64,000 nt of DNA from Conchocele bisecta (Eukaryota; Mollusca; Bivalvia; Lucinida; Thyasiridae), in contig CM055266.1 in assembly GCA_029237695.1 (NCBI GenBank), forward strand, positions 110,315,370 to 110,379,369, in the 5' to 3' direction. Position numbers and translations under genes: made by a program. The notes beneath the pieces are model-generated. The model was not told where the DNA came from. It saw only the letters and a program-made list of their open reading frames with translations, and made no database searches. Below, piece after piece: positions 1 through 8,644 of the stretch (positions are counted from its first letter, which is position 1; the number at the start of each line of letters is the position of its first letter).

Positions 1-43
1 GAACCTCTCTAATAATTTTGAAAAAATTAAGAAAATTAGCAAT

Positions 44-1022
44 CTAAAGACTCTGACGATCCGGGGGTAGCTGGGTGTCAGAAGGCACCGCAAGAAGTTC
101 TTCGCGAACAAACCCTCGAGATGGCCCATCATCCAAATAGTAGAGCACGGGCTCATCGGGCTTAGTAATAGATCGATCTAGATGATATACATTGAGAGAC
201 CACACGGGATCAGTCGCGCGGTGGCTGCCGCCTTCGAGCTCTCCCGGTTGATAGAGGTACCGGACATCAATATGGAAGCCGTTGCTCCTCTAAACCAACG
301 GGTCGCCCGCGCGAGACGGCAGAGGGCTCGCTCGTCACCCTTTTAAACTTGATAGCATCTACGGGCTTCTTACCTATCAATCTGGTCACCTCTCCGTTCA
401 GTGCGGAGACCACGGCGGGCAGTCTGGCCACCCACTCGGTCGATCGCGAATGAGGGTCTACAAGTTCTTTAGCGTATTGGTGTCCGAACAGTCTCTCAGC
501 CAGGGTTCGATTGAAGCGCTCCACGATCCCCTGGTCCCGGTGGATGTTGACGCGGCCCATGAACTCGCGGCCGGGATCGACCTGGATAAGATTCGGTCAT
601 TTGAGAGGACTCCTCTCATATATTCGGGAGAGAGCCTCGGCCACCTCCTTAGACTCTTCAGTGGCCAACGGCTCAGCCCCCTTATAGCGACTCGCTACGT
701 CAACGATTGTCAGTGCGTACTTGTACGTCTTACGACCGACGCGATCGTGAGGGAGAAACAGGAGATCCGCTTGGTGAACTTGGTTCGGTACCGGCACGTC
801 GAATTTCGGGCGCGGAATATTGTGAGGCGCGGGTAAATAGATCTGCCAGATGGCCTGCTTCTTGAGCCATTCCTTGACAGCGTTTTCTGAAACCTTGGTC
901 GCCGCCGCGAGGTTCTTGATGGCCGCGAGTCCCTTCCAGTACCCGCGGGGGCTATAGTACGAGTTCGCTAGCTTGCGCGTTAGGCGAACCGATAGTTTGG
1001 TATTAAGTTTGCTCGTGTTCAT
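44..1022 (-). pseudogene. Retroviral-type integrase of a Polinton-like element, broken
   Basis: A DDE integrase that would insert the element's DNA. Visible from the ATG at 1022: a basic helix-turn-helix-like N-terminus (about residues 20-60), then the first catalytic Asp in QADLLFLP (residue 86), the second Asp in QVDPGREF and the Glu in GIVERFNRTL. Three breaks are seen. An in-frame TGA lies at 597-599. Only about 18 residues separate the second Asp from the Glu, where integrases normally have about 35, so an in-frame deletion is likely. A frameshift near 266 moves the C-terminal part (GELEGG, then DPVWSLNVYHLD, then GFVREEL) to another frame that ends at the stop at 44-46. The first ATG overlaps the end of the upstream leftward ORF. 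I recall close relatives in cnidarian and mollusc genomes. The product cannot be active as it stands. Confidence 0.82.
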
Positions 1023-1353
1023 AGTATGCGATGTATTCTAATATATCGGACAATCTCCAACATGCCCTCGCCAGATCGTCCGGTAACTGCGTCGATAATA
1101 ATAAACCTTTGTTGGAAGTACAATCGCGATTGTGGGTTAAGTTCTGAAGGAACTTGGGAAAATCTAATCCCCCAGGATTGGTGGAGGAATCTAACATCCG
1201 CTTTGCGAAAAGGGTGGCCGTTTTTTCGTCCTCCCGCCACGTCTCGAGAGAATCTCGGGCCAGACGAATCATACCCTTTGCACCAACCTTGTGGTGTTTA
1301 AGGACAGTGTAGCCTACATCAATCATAGCAAAATAAAGTTCATCAACTGACAT
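1003..1353 (-). CDS. Small unknown protein upstream of the integrase
   Basis: A 116-residue ORF from an ATG at 1353. It is acidic/basic mixed and largely helical in appearance, with no signal peptide or clear membrane segment. Its last 20 bases overlap the integrase start in another frame, as is usual in compact viral-type clusters. I do not recognise a domain. The MIDVGYTVLKHH and GMIRLARDSLETW stretches look protein-like rather than random, and it lies in line with the neighbouring leftward genes. It could be a truncated piece of a longer protein. Confidence 0.5.
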   Translation of the reverse strand: MSVDELYFAMIDVGYTVLKHHKVGAKGMIRLARDSLETWREDEKTATLFAKRMLDSSTNPGGLDFPKFLQNLTHNRDCTSNKGLLLSTQLPDDLARACWRLSDILEYIAYYEHEQT

Positions 1354-1401
1354 AGTTCTATATATATATATTTATAAAACAAGTTATTTAAAATAATTAA
1401 T

Positions 1402-1833
1402 TTAAAATCTCGATTGGATATAGTAGCCGACGAGCCCCACCACACCCATTCCCAAGACGATGAACGCGATCTCACAGTCTTTTTGGGGCTCTGACGGTAT
1501 ATAGAAATCTGAAAGTTGGGGCTCGCGATCCAGCGGCGCGAGACTTTTGTGCGGATATGCCAGCGCGTACTCGCGGTTGGCTTCTTCAACGTTCTGAAAA
1601 GTTTGTGCGGCCTGATTTTCGCGGCGAAGCTCTTCATTGACCCAGTCCAGATGGGCGGTTCGTTTTTTCGACCATGCTTCCATTGCGCTATTGAGTTGTT
1701 TTACAGCTAAATCGTGACGCTTACGCTCCTCATCCACGTTCGAGCTTTTCATTTTAGAGAATATAAAGTTGCTACCGCTGAACGCCAATGCGTTTACGAG
1801 CGCACCACCTACTATTACTGCGATTGAAGCCAT
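1402..1833 (-). CDS. Two-ended membrane protein with charged middle (element-encoded)
   Basis: A 143-residue ORF. The N-terminus (about residues 2-22, MASIAVIVGGALVNALAF) is hydrophobic and glycine-rich. The centre (about 30-100) is charged and helical (DEERKRHDLAVKQLNSAMEAW). A second hydrophobic segment (about 121-138, IAFIVLGMGVVGLVGYYI) lies at the C-terminus. It therefore probably spans or caps a membrane at both ends. I recall the same architecture next to this integrase type in cnidarian genomes, where it has no assigned function. The frame is intact. It is followed downstream on the same strand by the 116-residue ORF and integrase, and preceded by other small membrane proteins. Confidence 0.7.
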   Translation of the reverse strand: MASIAVIVGGALVNALAFSGSNFIFSKMKSSNVDEERKRHDLAVKQLNSAMEAWSKKRTAHLDWVNEELRRENQAAQTFQNVEEANREYALAYPHKSLAPLDREPQLSDFYIPSEPQKDCEIAFIVLGMGVVGLVGYYIQSRF

Positions 1834-2067
1834 TTATTTCCATATATTAACTGGTAGAATTCCAGCTTTAACTAGATAATCTCGGGTCCAAACTGAGGCC
1901 GCTACATCTAAGGTCGCGAGCCCTACGTCTCTCACAGTAAAGTCCAATTTGGGAGCGGATCCTCCTAGGGCCATCTTTGATAGTCGAGCATGCCCGATAC
2001 TGAAACCCGATATCACCACGGCGTGATAAAGCGCATTCACTAGCATTTTACCACCTTGTTCAGCCAT
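1834..2067 (-). CDS. Small element-encoded protein, 77 aa
   Basis: ATG at 2067 (MAEQGGKMLV) is chosen because family members, as I recall them, begin with a short polar stretch before KML. A longer reading from 2097 would overlap the upstream gene. The sequence has two weakly hydrophobic helices (about residues 9-25 and 50-65) and a conserved-looking GGSAPKLDFTVRDVGLATLD core. The stop abuts the ATG of the downstream 143-residue gene, so the two are probably co-transcribed. Function is unknown; a virion membrane or minor structural protein is only a guess from context. Confidence 0.65.
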   Translation of the reverse strand: MAEQGGKMLVNALYHAVVISGFSIGHARLSKMALGGSAPKLDFTVRDVGLATLDVAASVWTRDYLVKAGILPVNIWK

Positions 2068-2072
2068 TATAA

Positions 2073-2585
2073 TTATTGCATATAAAAGGGGTCGCAATCA
2101 ATGTTTAAATGGGGCGCATCCAATCGCGATTGGTGTTTCGTAACTTTCTTCTGAACACTGGCTGGTTGTTTTTTCGATAATATGGGGTATTTCCACACGC
2201 ACAGGGCACCAACAACTGCCAGACCACCACCAACAACCCAACTCCAATTCACAAATTTGGGTTCAATCGGATTCGCCCAACCTCGATTGGGTGTTGAGTG
2301 TGCTTCCAATTCGTGAAGTGGGGGTGTTGTTGTACTCAACTCTGTCTTCAGATGTTTTGCTGTCTCCGTCCCCGATTGCAACGACTATTTAGCCTCTCGA
2401 AGCTCGGCGAGTATTTTATCTTGTTTAACTTTTCGGGTGGCAGCCGCCGCCCGCCCAGCTGCCTGTTTTTTGGGATTTTTTATATGCGGTATGTAATCCA
2501 GTGGCGGAGTAACACTCGGGTTCGATTGGGTTGGAGCAATCGGGTTCAACTCCATCACTCTCGCGGGTGTGTCTTGTGTCATCAT
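2073..2585 (-). pseudogene. Basic single-pass membrane protein, interrupted by an in-frame TAG
   Basis: One reading frame of 170 codons runs from the ATG at 2585 to the stop at 2073-2075, interrupted only by a TAG at 2385-2387. Before the stop lies a proline-rich start and a basic helix (KNPKKQAAGRAAAATRKVK). After it come a polar linker and one membrane segment (WVVGGGLAVVGALCVW, about residues 118-133). Both halves share the frame, so this is a nonsense mutation rather than two genes. It could also be two proteins if the downstream half restarted, but no ATG lies near the break. The end overlaps the start region of the 77-aa gene. Confidence 0.6.
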
Positions 2586-3273
2586 TTATGATATTAATAT
2601 TAGGGCTTATAGTTTGTGGACATATATGTCCAAATTGACAGTGTTTACCCGTGGTCAACGCGGTTGTCAGCGGAGCTAAGTACATTCCAAACTTGTGATA
2701 AATTGAGCAGCAGGCTGTTCTAAGAGTGTGATCTGTAAAAGGGTCAGTCTCTAGATCGTCAATCAATCCCGCGGTGTTTGGTATAGGGAGAAGTATACTA
2801 ACGGCGGTTGCGTACAAATGAATAGCCGCCCATCCGAGAGTTTTTTTCATCTCCGCACCTAACCTAGATTCGTATCGCGCATACATTTTATCGATCTCCG
2901 CATCTGACATCTTATCCACCTGAAAAACTGAGAGACGCCTACCGAGATAATGCTCCGATTGTCCCCCAGCAACCAGCGCAGCTAGCCGCTCTCGTCGCGC
3001 CGCATTTTCATTTTCATTCGGAGTCGTTGCACTCAACCCAATACCAACCGCCGTTGGAGTTGATTCCGATTGCTCTGTCGGATGATTATCTATGTTGGCA
3101 GTCGGAGTTGAGGTTTCTTCTATTAGCTGATCGAGAAGTTCGTCGCAGTTCATTTTTCTTAAAATTAATTTAACTATTCTAACAAGTCTCATCACTTTAA
3201 CATATTGCCAAGCGCACCACCCGATACTTATGATCACCATTATGCTCGCAACAAAGCTCACATTGTTAACCAT
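2425..3273 (-). CDS. Element-encoded membrane-associated protein
   Basis: The ORF is 282 residues from the ATG at 3273. Residues 5-25 are hydrophobic (SFVASIMVIISIGWCAW), followed by a basic stretch. A second plausible start at 3153 (MNCDELLDQL) lies directly behind an AT-rich motif, so the first 41 residues may be a separate small membrane protein fused by frame. The middle is low complexity. The C-terminal half has a recognisable block: KMSDAEIDKMYARYESRLGA, a hydrophobic segment, then KHCQFG. I recall this block beside the same integrase family, without known function. The last 60 residues overlap the next gene in another frame and look like read-through, so the original stop may have been lost. 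Confidence 0.6.
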   Translation of the reverse strand: MVNNVSFVASIMVIISIGWCAWQYVKVMRLVRIVKLILRKMNCDELLDQLIEETSTPTANIDNHPTEQSESTPTAVGIGLSATTPNENENAARRERLAALVAGGQSEHYLGRRLSVFQVDKMSDAEIDKMYARYESRLGAEMKKTLGWAAIHLYATAVSILLPIPNTAGLIDDLETDPFTDHTLRTACCSIYHKFGMYLAPLTTALTTGKHCQFGHICPQTISPNINIINDDTRHTRESDGVEPDCSNPIEPECYSATGLHTAYKKSQKTGSWAGGGCHPKS

Positions 3274-3354
3274 TGTTCAGCATTTGTTCAACATTTGTTA
3301 AGCATTTGTTCAGTATTGTTCAGCATTGTTCAGCATTGTTCAGCAATTGCTAAT
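3263..3354. repeat. Short tandem repeat, 10-12 bp units (ATTGTTCAGC-like)
   Basis: About eight imperfect copies of ATTGTTCAGC or ATTTGTTCAGC lie between the leftward and rightward clusters. The array sits at the divergence point and probably replaced the missing 5' part of the rightward capsid-like gene. Confidence 0.75.
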
Positions 3355-3371
3355 TTTCTTAAAATTAATTG
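3352..3371 (-). promoter_or_regulatory. AT-rich border motif, copy at the divergence point
   Basis: The reverse complement reads AATTAATTTTAAGAAAATTA. The same motif recurs next to other genes of the element (about 21-39, 3154-3170, 3662-3682 and a degenerate copy at 6200-6221). At 3154-3170 it lies immediately 5' of an ATG. A promoter or mRNA-leader role is inferred. Confidence 0.5.
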
Positions 3372-3663
3372 TCACGTCACGACCCCAGTAAACTTCGCCG
3401 TCACGAAAACTCTCGGGGTGCACCTGGATCGGGTGAACACATCGTACAACACGGTAGACGGCACTCCCAGCCCATTACTGAAAACCGTGCCCGCCAGTGA
3501 CTGTTTCTTTGGTGAGACTGTGACCTTAGACTTCCCACACCCCGAGATGAAAGTTTTGCAATCGGGACACATCCACGAGTTGAAGATTTCTATTCTTGAT
3601 GATAAAGGGCAAGAGTTGAAAAACGATTCCCCGATTTCGGTCGTCCTAGAAATTTCAAATTAA
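3372..3663 (+). pseudogene. C-terminal fragment of a capsid-like structural protein
   Basis: About 96 codons ending at the stop at 3661-3663. The block LDRVNTSYN...PLLKTVPASDCFFGETVTLDF and the strand-rich end (SPISVVLEI) resemble the C-terminal beta-sandwich region of minor capsid or F54H12.2-like proteins carried by Polinton-type elements. This is from memory and not from a search. The frame stays open upstream to 3205 but only through tandem repeat DNA, so I treat 3372 as the homologous start and the gene as 5'-truncated. It is followed after 69 bases by the fibre gene on the same strand. Confidence 0.5.
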
Positions 3664-3682
3664 TTAATTTTAAGAAAATTAT
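3662..3682 (+). promoter_or_regulatory. AT-rich border motif upstream of the fibre gene
   Basis: A copy of AATTAATTTTAAGAAAATTA directly after the capsid-like stop and 50 bases before the fibre gene's likely ATG at 3733. It has the same orientation relative to its gene as the copy at 3154-3170 on the other strand. Confidence 0.5.
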
Positions 3683-3732
3683 TTAGAATTAAACGCATGT
3701 TCGTAATTTATATATTATCAACATTATTGAAA

Positions 3733-5561
3733 ATGAGTATAAACGGACCAGGTAGTTCTTCCGATTGGGTGACAAATTCAAAGAATTTGGAACCGACAGA
3801 AGGGGGATTCATCCCGACAGAGGTCGATTTTTTAACTACCCAAAAAACAAAGGCCTTGATCAATAGAACTATATCAGTGGCCACGCACGGACGAGATTCA
3901 CAAGAGTCTACTATCACAACTTAGAGAATATGCCCTGGCTGTGAATACACAAAGTCGTGAAGAAACGCATACGGAACTAAACGAACTAGGTGAAAAAATA
4001 ACCAAATTTCGAAAAGAGGCCCGGTTGGGGATTGATAAAGTCCGAGAAGACCACCAGGCGGACCTTACGGAGGCTTATGATGCGTTGCTCTTAAAGGACT
4101 CTCTCAGCAAAGAAGCGACACTTACCGAACTAGACGGGAAAATAACAAAATTTCAGAAAGAGACCAGGTCGGATATTGATAAAGTCCGAGAAGACCGCCA
4201 GGCGGCCCTTACGGAGGGCTATGATACGTTGCGCTTATAGGACTCTCTCATCAGAGAAGCGGCACTTACCGAACTAGACAAAAAAAATAACCAAATTTCG
4301 AAAAGAGGCCACGTCGGGTATTGAGAAAGCCCGAGAAGACCACCAGGCGGACCTTACGGAGGCTTATGAGGTGTTGCGCTCAGAGGACTCTCTTGTCAGA
4401 GAAGCGGCGGTTGCCGAACTAGATAAAAAAATATCCAAATTTCGAAAAGAGACCCGGTCGGGTATTGATAAAGTCCGAGAAGACCACCAGTCGAACCTTG
4501 CGGAGGCCCTTGCGAAGGCTTATGATGCGTTGCGCTTAGAGGACTCTCTCAACAGAGAAGCTACACTTACTGAACTAGACGGAAAAATAGCCGAATTTCT
4601 GAAAGAGACCAGGTCGGGGGTTGAGGGGGTCCGAGAAGACCACAAGGAGGCCATTGCGGAGGCTTATGGGGCGTTGCGCTCAGAGGACTCCCTGAACAGA
4701 GAATCGGCACTTTCTGAACTAGACAAAAAAATAACCAAATTTCGAAAGGAGGCCCGGTTGGGTGTTAAGGGGGTCCGAACGGGTATTGAGAAAGCCCGAG
4801 AATACCACCAGGCAGCCCTTGCGAAGGCTTATGAGGTGTTGCGCTCAGAGGACTCTCTTATCAGAGAAGCGGTGGTTTGTGAACTAGACGGAAAAATAAC
4901 CGAATTTCAAAAAGAGGCCCGGTCGGGTTTTGAGAAAGCCCTAAAAGGTCACCAGGCTACCATTACGGAGGCTTATGATGCGTTGCGCTTAGAGGACTCT
5001 CTCAGCAGAGAAGCGGCACTTACCGAACTAGACGGAAAGATAACCGAAGTTTCTGATAAACTGAAACATGATCGTATAGCCGCGACCAAAGCTCTTGAGG
5101 AGGCCTCTTATAAGATTCGTACTGAGGCATATAACGCAAACAGTGCGCTTGCCGGAATAGTGCGAACAATGAAAACGCTAAAACGTGCCATAACAGTTTG
5201 GGCTGAGAAGCGGGGCCCATTGGTTGAGGGGCACTATGAATATTCGTTCGGTGCCAAAGCGAGTAATAAATGTGGGGGATACACTATGACAGCTGCATGT
5301 GAAGTTATCCAAATGGCGGTCTGCTCGGTTAATGCTAGTGCTAAACCTGTGGGCGTGGTCGCGATAAATATTGTAGTAGATGGGGAAGAACGGGGGGTTG
5401 GAGTCACTAAAATCTCTGCAAATAGTTCGACGGTGGTTTCGTTCTCCGGTTATGATCGAATTAGACTTTCCAAAGGTAGTGTTATTAACTTTGTTACGAA
5501 AATCGGTGACCCAGAGAGTTCTTCCACTATTGTCTCATTGTTAATTGAACTTATTTTGTAA
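3733..5561 (+). pseudogene. Coiled-coil fibre protein with C1q/TNF-like head, broken
   Basis: The likely start is the ATG at 3733 (MSINGPGSSSDW), preferred over 3697 because the border motif and a polar N-terminus suit a structural protein. From about 3940 the protein is built of tandem helical repeats of about 48 residues (144 bp; KITKFRKEARxGxDKVREDHQ...AYDALRxEDSLxREAxLxELDxK), roughly eight copies with occasional longer units, which predict a long coiled coil. The last 125 residues are beta-rich and end in STIVSLLIELIL, like trimeric C1q/TNF-like head domains on viral fibres. Breaks: a frame change near 3905-3930, a TAG at 4238-4240 and an extra A in the run at 4279-4287. From about 4289 to 5561 the frame is open. 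An attachment fibre is the inferred role. Confidence 0.65.
3995..5050 (+). repeat. 144-bp tandem repeats inside the fibre gene
   Basis: Landmark ACCAAATTTCG-like starts fall near 4001, 4144, 4289, 4432, 4588, 4732, 4898 and 5042. Most spacings are 143-145 bp. Two are longer (156 and about 166 bp) because extra residues were added in frame. Confidence 0.85.
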
Positions 5562-5581
5562 ATACTAATATATTGAAAATC

Positions 5582-6199
5582 ATGAACGAATCAACGCTTC
5601 CAATTGCCAATACCACTCCATCAACACTGTGTACAATTAACGAAAGAAGTTCAGATTTTAGGTTGAATAATATCGTCGCTATGCAGGATATTTTAGTTAG
5701 AGAATATACAAATAGAAAAAGAAACGCTAAAAAATATAGACGCGCGGTGAACATGGCTGAAGCATCTAGCACGGCTCTGGCGAGTGTTTCTGTGTTGTAT
5801 GGGGCGGGGACAGCTGCAACTATATCCACCATTATAACGGTTCCTGTAGCGGGGATTTTTTGTGCGGTGTCGGCCGTTTCTGGGTTGTTGTGTATGGTAA
5901 TTAGGGCGTCGGGTGGAAAACTCGAGAAAAAATGTAGAAAACATGATAGAATATCTGTTCTCGCCAGGTCGAAGAAAAATACCATCAACGTTATGGTGTC
6001 CAAAGCGTTGGCCGATAAGAAAATATCAAATTTAGAGTTTGAATCCGTGGTGGAAGAAATGGGGAGATATGAACAATTAAAAAATGATATAAGAATCAAG
6101 GCGCGCGCCACCATGCACAAAATTGAGTGTACTGATTCGGATAAATTTAGGGAAAAAATTGGAGATAAAGTCGGAAGAAATGTTACAGCACCATTATAA
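5582..6199 (+). CDS. Hydrophobic-hairpin protein, 205 aa (element-encoded)
   Basis: ATG at 5582 is the first true ATG 20 bases after the fibre stop, so the pair is probably one transcript. Residues about 55-105 form a glycine- and valine-rich hydrophobic hairpin (TALASVSVLYGAGTAATISTIITVPVAGIF then a short turn), followed by a basic patch and a helical C-terminal region (SKALADKKISNLEFESVVEEM). The layout is reminiscent of SLATT-like two-helix membrane proteins. I recall similar uncharacterised proteins in cnidarian and mollusc genomes beside the same fibre type. The frame is intact. A membrane-perturbing or virion role is only inferred. Confidence 0.65.
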   Translation: MNESTLPIANTTPSTLCTINERSSDFRLNNIVAMQDILVREYTNRKRNAKKYRRAVNMAEASSTALASVSVLYGAGTAATISTIITVPVAGIFCAVSAVSGLLCMVIRASGGKLEKKCRKHDRISVLARSKKNTINVMVSKALADKKISNLEFESVVEEMGRYEQLKNDIRIKARATMHKIECTDSDKFREKIGDKVGRNVTAPL

Positions 6200-6221
6200 G
6201 AAAAATAATTAATTTTCTTAT
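6200..6221. terminator. Near-palindromic AT motif ending the rightward cluster
   Basis: AAGAAAAATAATTAATTTTC follows the stop at 6199 directly. It is a near-palindrome related to the border motif and may mark the end of the element's coding part. No longer terminal inverted repeat could be matched at the window's left edge. Confidence 0.35.
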
Positions 6222-6224
6222 ATT

Positions 6225-6800
6225 GGTGCAGTAAACAAATTTACATACCTATACAACATGTGTTTTTCACTGAGAATTACGCCGTAATCGCATAACAAAT
6301 TCAGTCGAGGATTACACTGTAATCGCCTGAGTAAATTGATACACTCGGCTATAAATAACTGTCTGTTTACCTCGGCTATCAATTTACGCATGGTTCATAA
6401 CCCGTGTAATTGAAACATTGTCGTAAATCGATAATTGTACAACACTAGGTAATGTTTATCATAACAGCCTACATGGTCGTGTGGGTTAAGGCGATACTCT
6501 ATAGAGACGAGGGTCGTGGGTTCGCGCTGCGGTTGGAGCTAAACATTTTTTATTTATTTATTTCTATCCCTACAAATGTGGTCGCTATGGTAAACAACTG
6601 CATGACAACGGCGTTCCTATCCGACCGCTCGAGGTTGATAAAATTGATAAATTCAGATTGCCAGTTTACATACCATCGATAAGGAAAAATACACTCAAAG
6701 TATGACAACGGTGTTCCTATAAGACCGCTCGAGGTTGATGAAAAATAATTTCAGATAGCCCGTTTACATACCTTCGATAAGGAAAATACACTCGGCTATA
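6225..6800. repeat. Noncoding DNA with a ~100-bp direct duplication
   Basis: Two imperfect direct copies occupy about 6602-6700 and 6704-6800. Both contain GACAACGGYGTTCCTAT, CCGCTCGAGGTTGAT and TTTACATACC. The phrase ACACTCGGCTATAAAT occurs at about 6343 and 6788, and related GATTACRCYGTAATCGC phrases at 6270 and 6310. No gene is seen. Confidence 0.7.
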
Positions 6801-6802
6801 AA

Positions 6803-7081
6803 TTAATTAGTAGTTGGTTTTTTTTTCAATAATAATTTTTCAATATCTTTATAAGCGATATCGTAGAAATGTACATTCGTAAACGAATCGTTGGGTTTTA
6901 ATTTTTTTGTATAATACACCTTAGTTTCATATCCGATACGCATTATCCGTCTTAATGTTTGTATTTGCCTCTTGTATAGTTGACATAATTGCCGGTATAA
7001 TATTGGAAATGTAACGTTTTTATCGGAGCGTAATAAATTACGCTGGTATTTCATGTATTCGATATCACCTAGTGTGCTCAT
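6803..7081 (-). CDS. Small unknown ORF, 92 aa
   Basis: A basic, tyrosine-rich protein (LYRQLCQLYKRQIQTLRRIMRIGY), helical in appearance and with no signal peptide. The ATG at 7081 overlaps the upstream stop as ATGA, a coupling typical of compact viral or element genomes. I do not recognise it. It may belong to the neighbouring element or to a separate invader; a chance ORF in AT-rich DNA is possible. Confidence 0.35.
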   Translation of the reverse strand: MSTLGDIEYMKYQRNLLRSDKNVTFPILYRQLCQLYKRQIQTLRRIMRIGYETKVYYTKKLKPNDSFTNVHFYDIAYKDIEKLLLKKKPTTN

Positions 7082-7239
7082 TTTATAGAATTTATATACA
7101 GGATTATAACCCCATAAGCTTCGTAAACTTCTTCAACACAGTCATTAAAAATTTGCAATTCAGATTGTATTGTATTATCCATTTTCTCTAATAATATTGG
7201 TACTTGTTTTTTCTGTTCAATTGGACGTGAAAAAAACAT
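7078..7239 (-). CDS. Small unknown ORF, 53 aa, coupled to the next
   Basis: Read from the ATG at 7239 (MFFSRPIEQKKQ). The central part is acidic and helical (LEKMDNTIQSELQIFNDCVEEVYEAYG) with a hydrophobic tail. It ends in ATGA, shared with the 92-aa ORF. No recognised domain. The overlap is the main support. Confidence 0.3.
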   Translation of the reverse strand: MFFSRPIEQKKQVPILLEKMDNTIQSELQIFNDCVEEVYEAYGVIILYINSIK

Positions 7240-7279
7240 GATGTATTTATGACACCAATATATACTTTCAAAAGTCAAT

Positions 7280-7600
7280 TACCAATATAATTGGGACTCC
7301 CTCTTTTCAAAATTATTTTCTCCAAAAATTCATAAATTTGCTATCGGGAGACAATTTTCCTCGTTAACCAATTTTTGATTTTTCGGGGGTGGTGGGGGTA
7401 TTATAGAGGGTTATAAATGATATCACGGTAGGTGGTATCATTTTGACTCCCTTACTACTACTCGAGTCAAATATTTATCGCTAATCCATGGTTAAAAACA
7501 ACATCATATCGCCGTACCAGTTTTATGTTTATATTCATGTATATTCAGTGGCGTAGCTAGAGGAACATTTGGAATTTTTACTTTAAGTTTGCTCTTTTTG
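7280..7600. other. AT-rich gap, nothing recognised
   Basis: Only a G-rich patch (GGGGGTGGTGGGGG at about 7385) stands out. No coding or repeat assignment. Confidence 0.5.
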
Positions 7601-7605
7601 TACTC

Positions 7606-8090
7606 CTGTAGCCTGATAACGATCTGCATTGCTTGTTGGAAACACGATGGGCGTTTCATTGATGGAATGGCGATCAGTGCAGATCCTGACAGACTGTGCG
7701 GATGTACAGACTGGTATGGATATACACTGGAAGTAAAACCAATAAGACTCATTTCTACAGACACAGCCACGTGTCTGTGACATCATCTGAGAGACGGTGT
7801 CTTTAATATAATATGAAGTGACTGTTCATGAGTATTGGTCTTGACTGGATAAATGGGGTGTGTGGGATAAATGGGATGTGCGACCAGTGTAGGTCCAGGT
7901 CAGCCTGTACATCCGCACAGTCTGACCAGGATCTGCACTGTTCCCCATTCCATCGAAACACGCTTCAACCTTCTAACAAGCTACACATATCATTATCAGA
8001 TTGCATGGGCGTGCTACTTGACCAGGTGCTAAACTGGTCATAAATCACATAAGCGTCATTCTCCCTCCAGACACAGCCACATGTATCGTG
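7606..8090. repeat. Bivalve 'CAGATC' repeat, two copies in inverted orientation
   Basis: The phrase GACCAGTGTAGRTCCAGRTCAGCCTGTACATCCGCACAGTCTGA (shown here only as a landmark family) appears on the plus strand at about 7880-7945 and as its complement at about 7670-7720. Each sits between ends resembling TGGCTGTGACTGGAGAAATG. Further copies: 23990-24200, 29745-29960, 48240-48500 and 55085-55185. Probably a MITE or SINE-like family common in bivalves. Confidence 0.6.
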
Positions 8091-8271
8091 TACCAACGTG
8101 CACATTAACCACATTGCTGCATTTTGTTATTGGTCAGCGAAGTTCGTGTTAACAAATTACATTTTATGTTTACAAAAGTTAACTGATGAAGAGAATACAA
8201 TGTTGCTATACCAAGTTTAGGCACATTAACTGCTTCGGACTACGATGTTCATCATTCAGTCAGTGAATATG

Positions 8272-8644
8272 TACGGAGCCCCGTAGGGGACGTAGAATTA
8301 TTTTCTTTATTAATTCGTTCCCTCGAAATAACAAGTCATTCCCACGAAATAACAAGTCGTTCCCTCACTTTAACAATTCGTTCCCACGAATTAAAAATTA
8401 ATTCCCACGAATTAACAATTCGTTCTCACGAAATAGCAATTCGTTTCCACGGGAACGAATTGTTAATTCGTGGGAACGAATTGTTGTATCGTGGGAACGA
8501 ATTGTTACATTGAGAGAACGAATTGTCATTTCGTGGGAACGAATTGTTAATTCGAGGGAACGAATTGTTAAATTGAGGGAACGAATTTTTATTTCGTAGA
8601 AACGAATGAATAACAAATATCTATGTCCCTTTCGGGGCTCCGTA
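8272..8644. mobile_element. MITE family A, copy 1 (21-bp inverted arrays)
   Basis: Ends are TACGGAGCCCCGTAGGGGAC and its complement. The inside is a 21-bp tandem repeat (TTCGTTCCCACGAATTAACAA type) that reverses orientation near 8455, so the whole element can fold on itself. The period of 21 leaves long open frames with 7-residue repeats (NNSFPRx), which I do not regard as genes. Confidence 0.8.

Noticed and set aside
1323..1637. 104-codon leftward frame
   Set aside because: Overlaps the better supported 143-residue gene in another frame and runs into low-complexity AT DNA.
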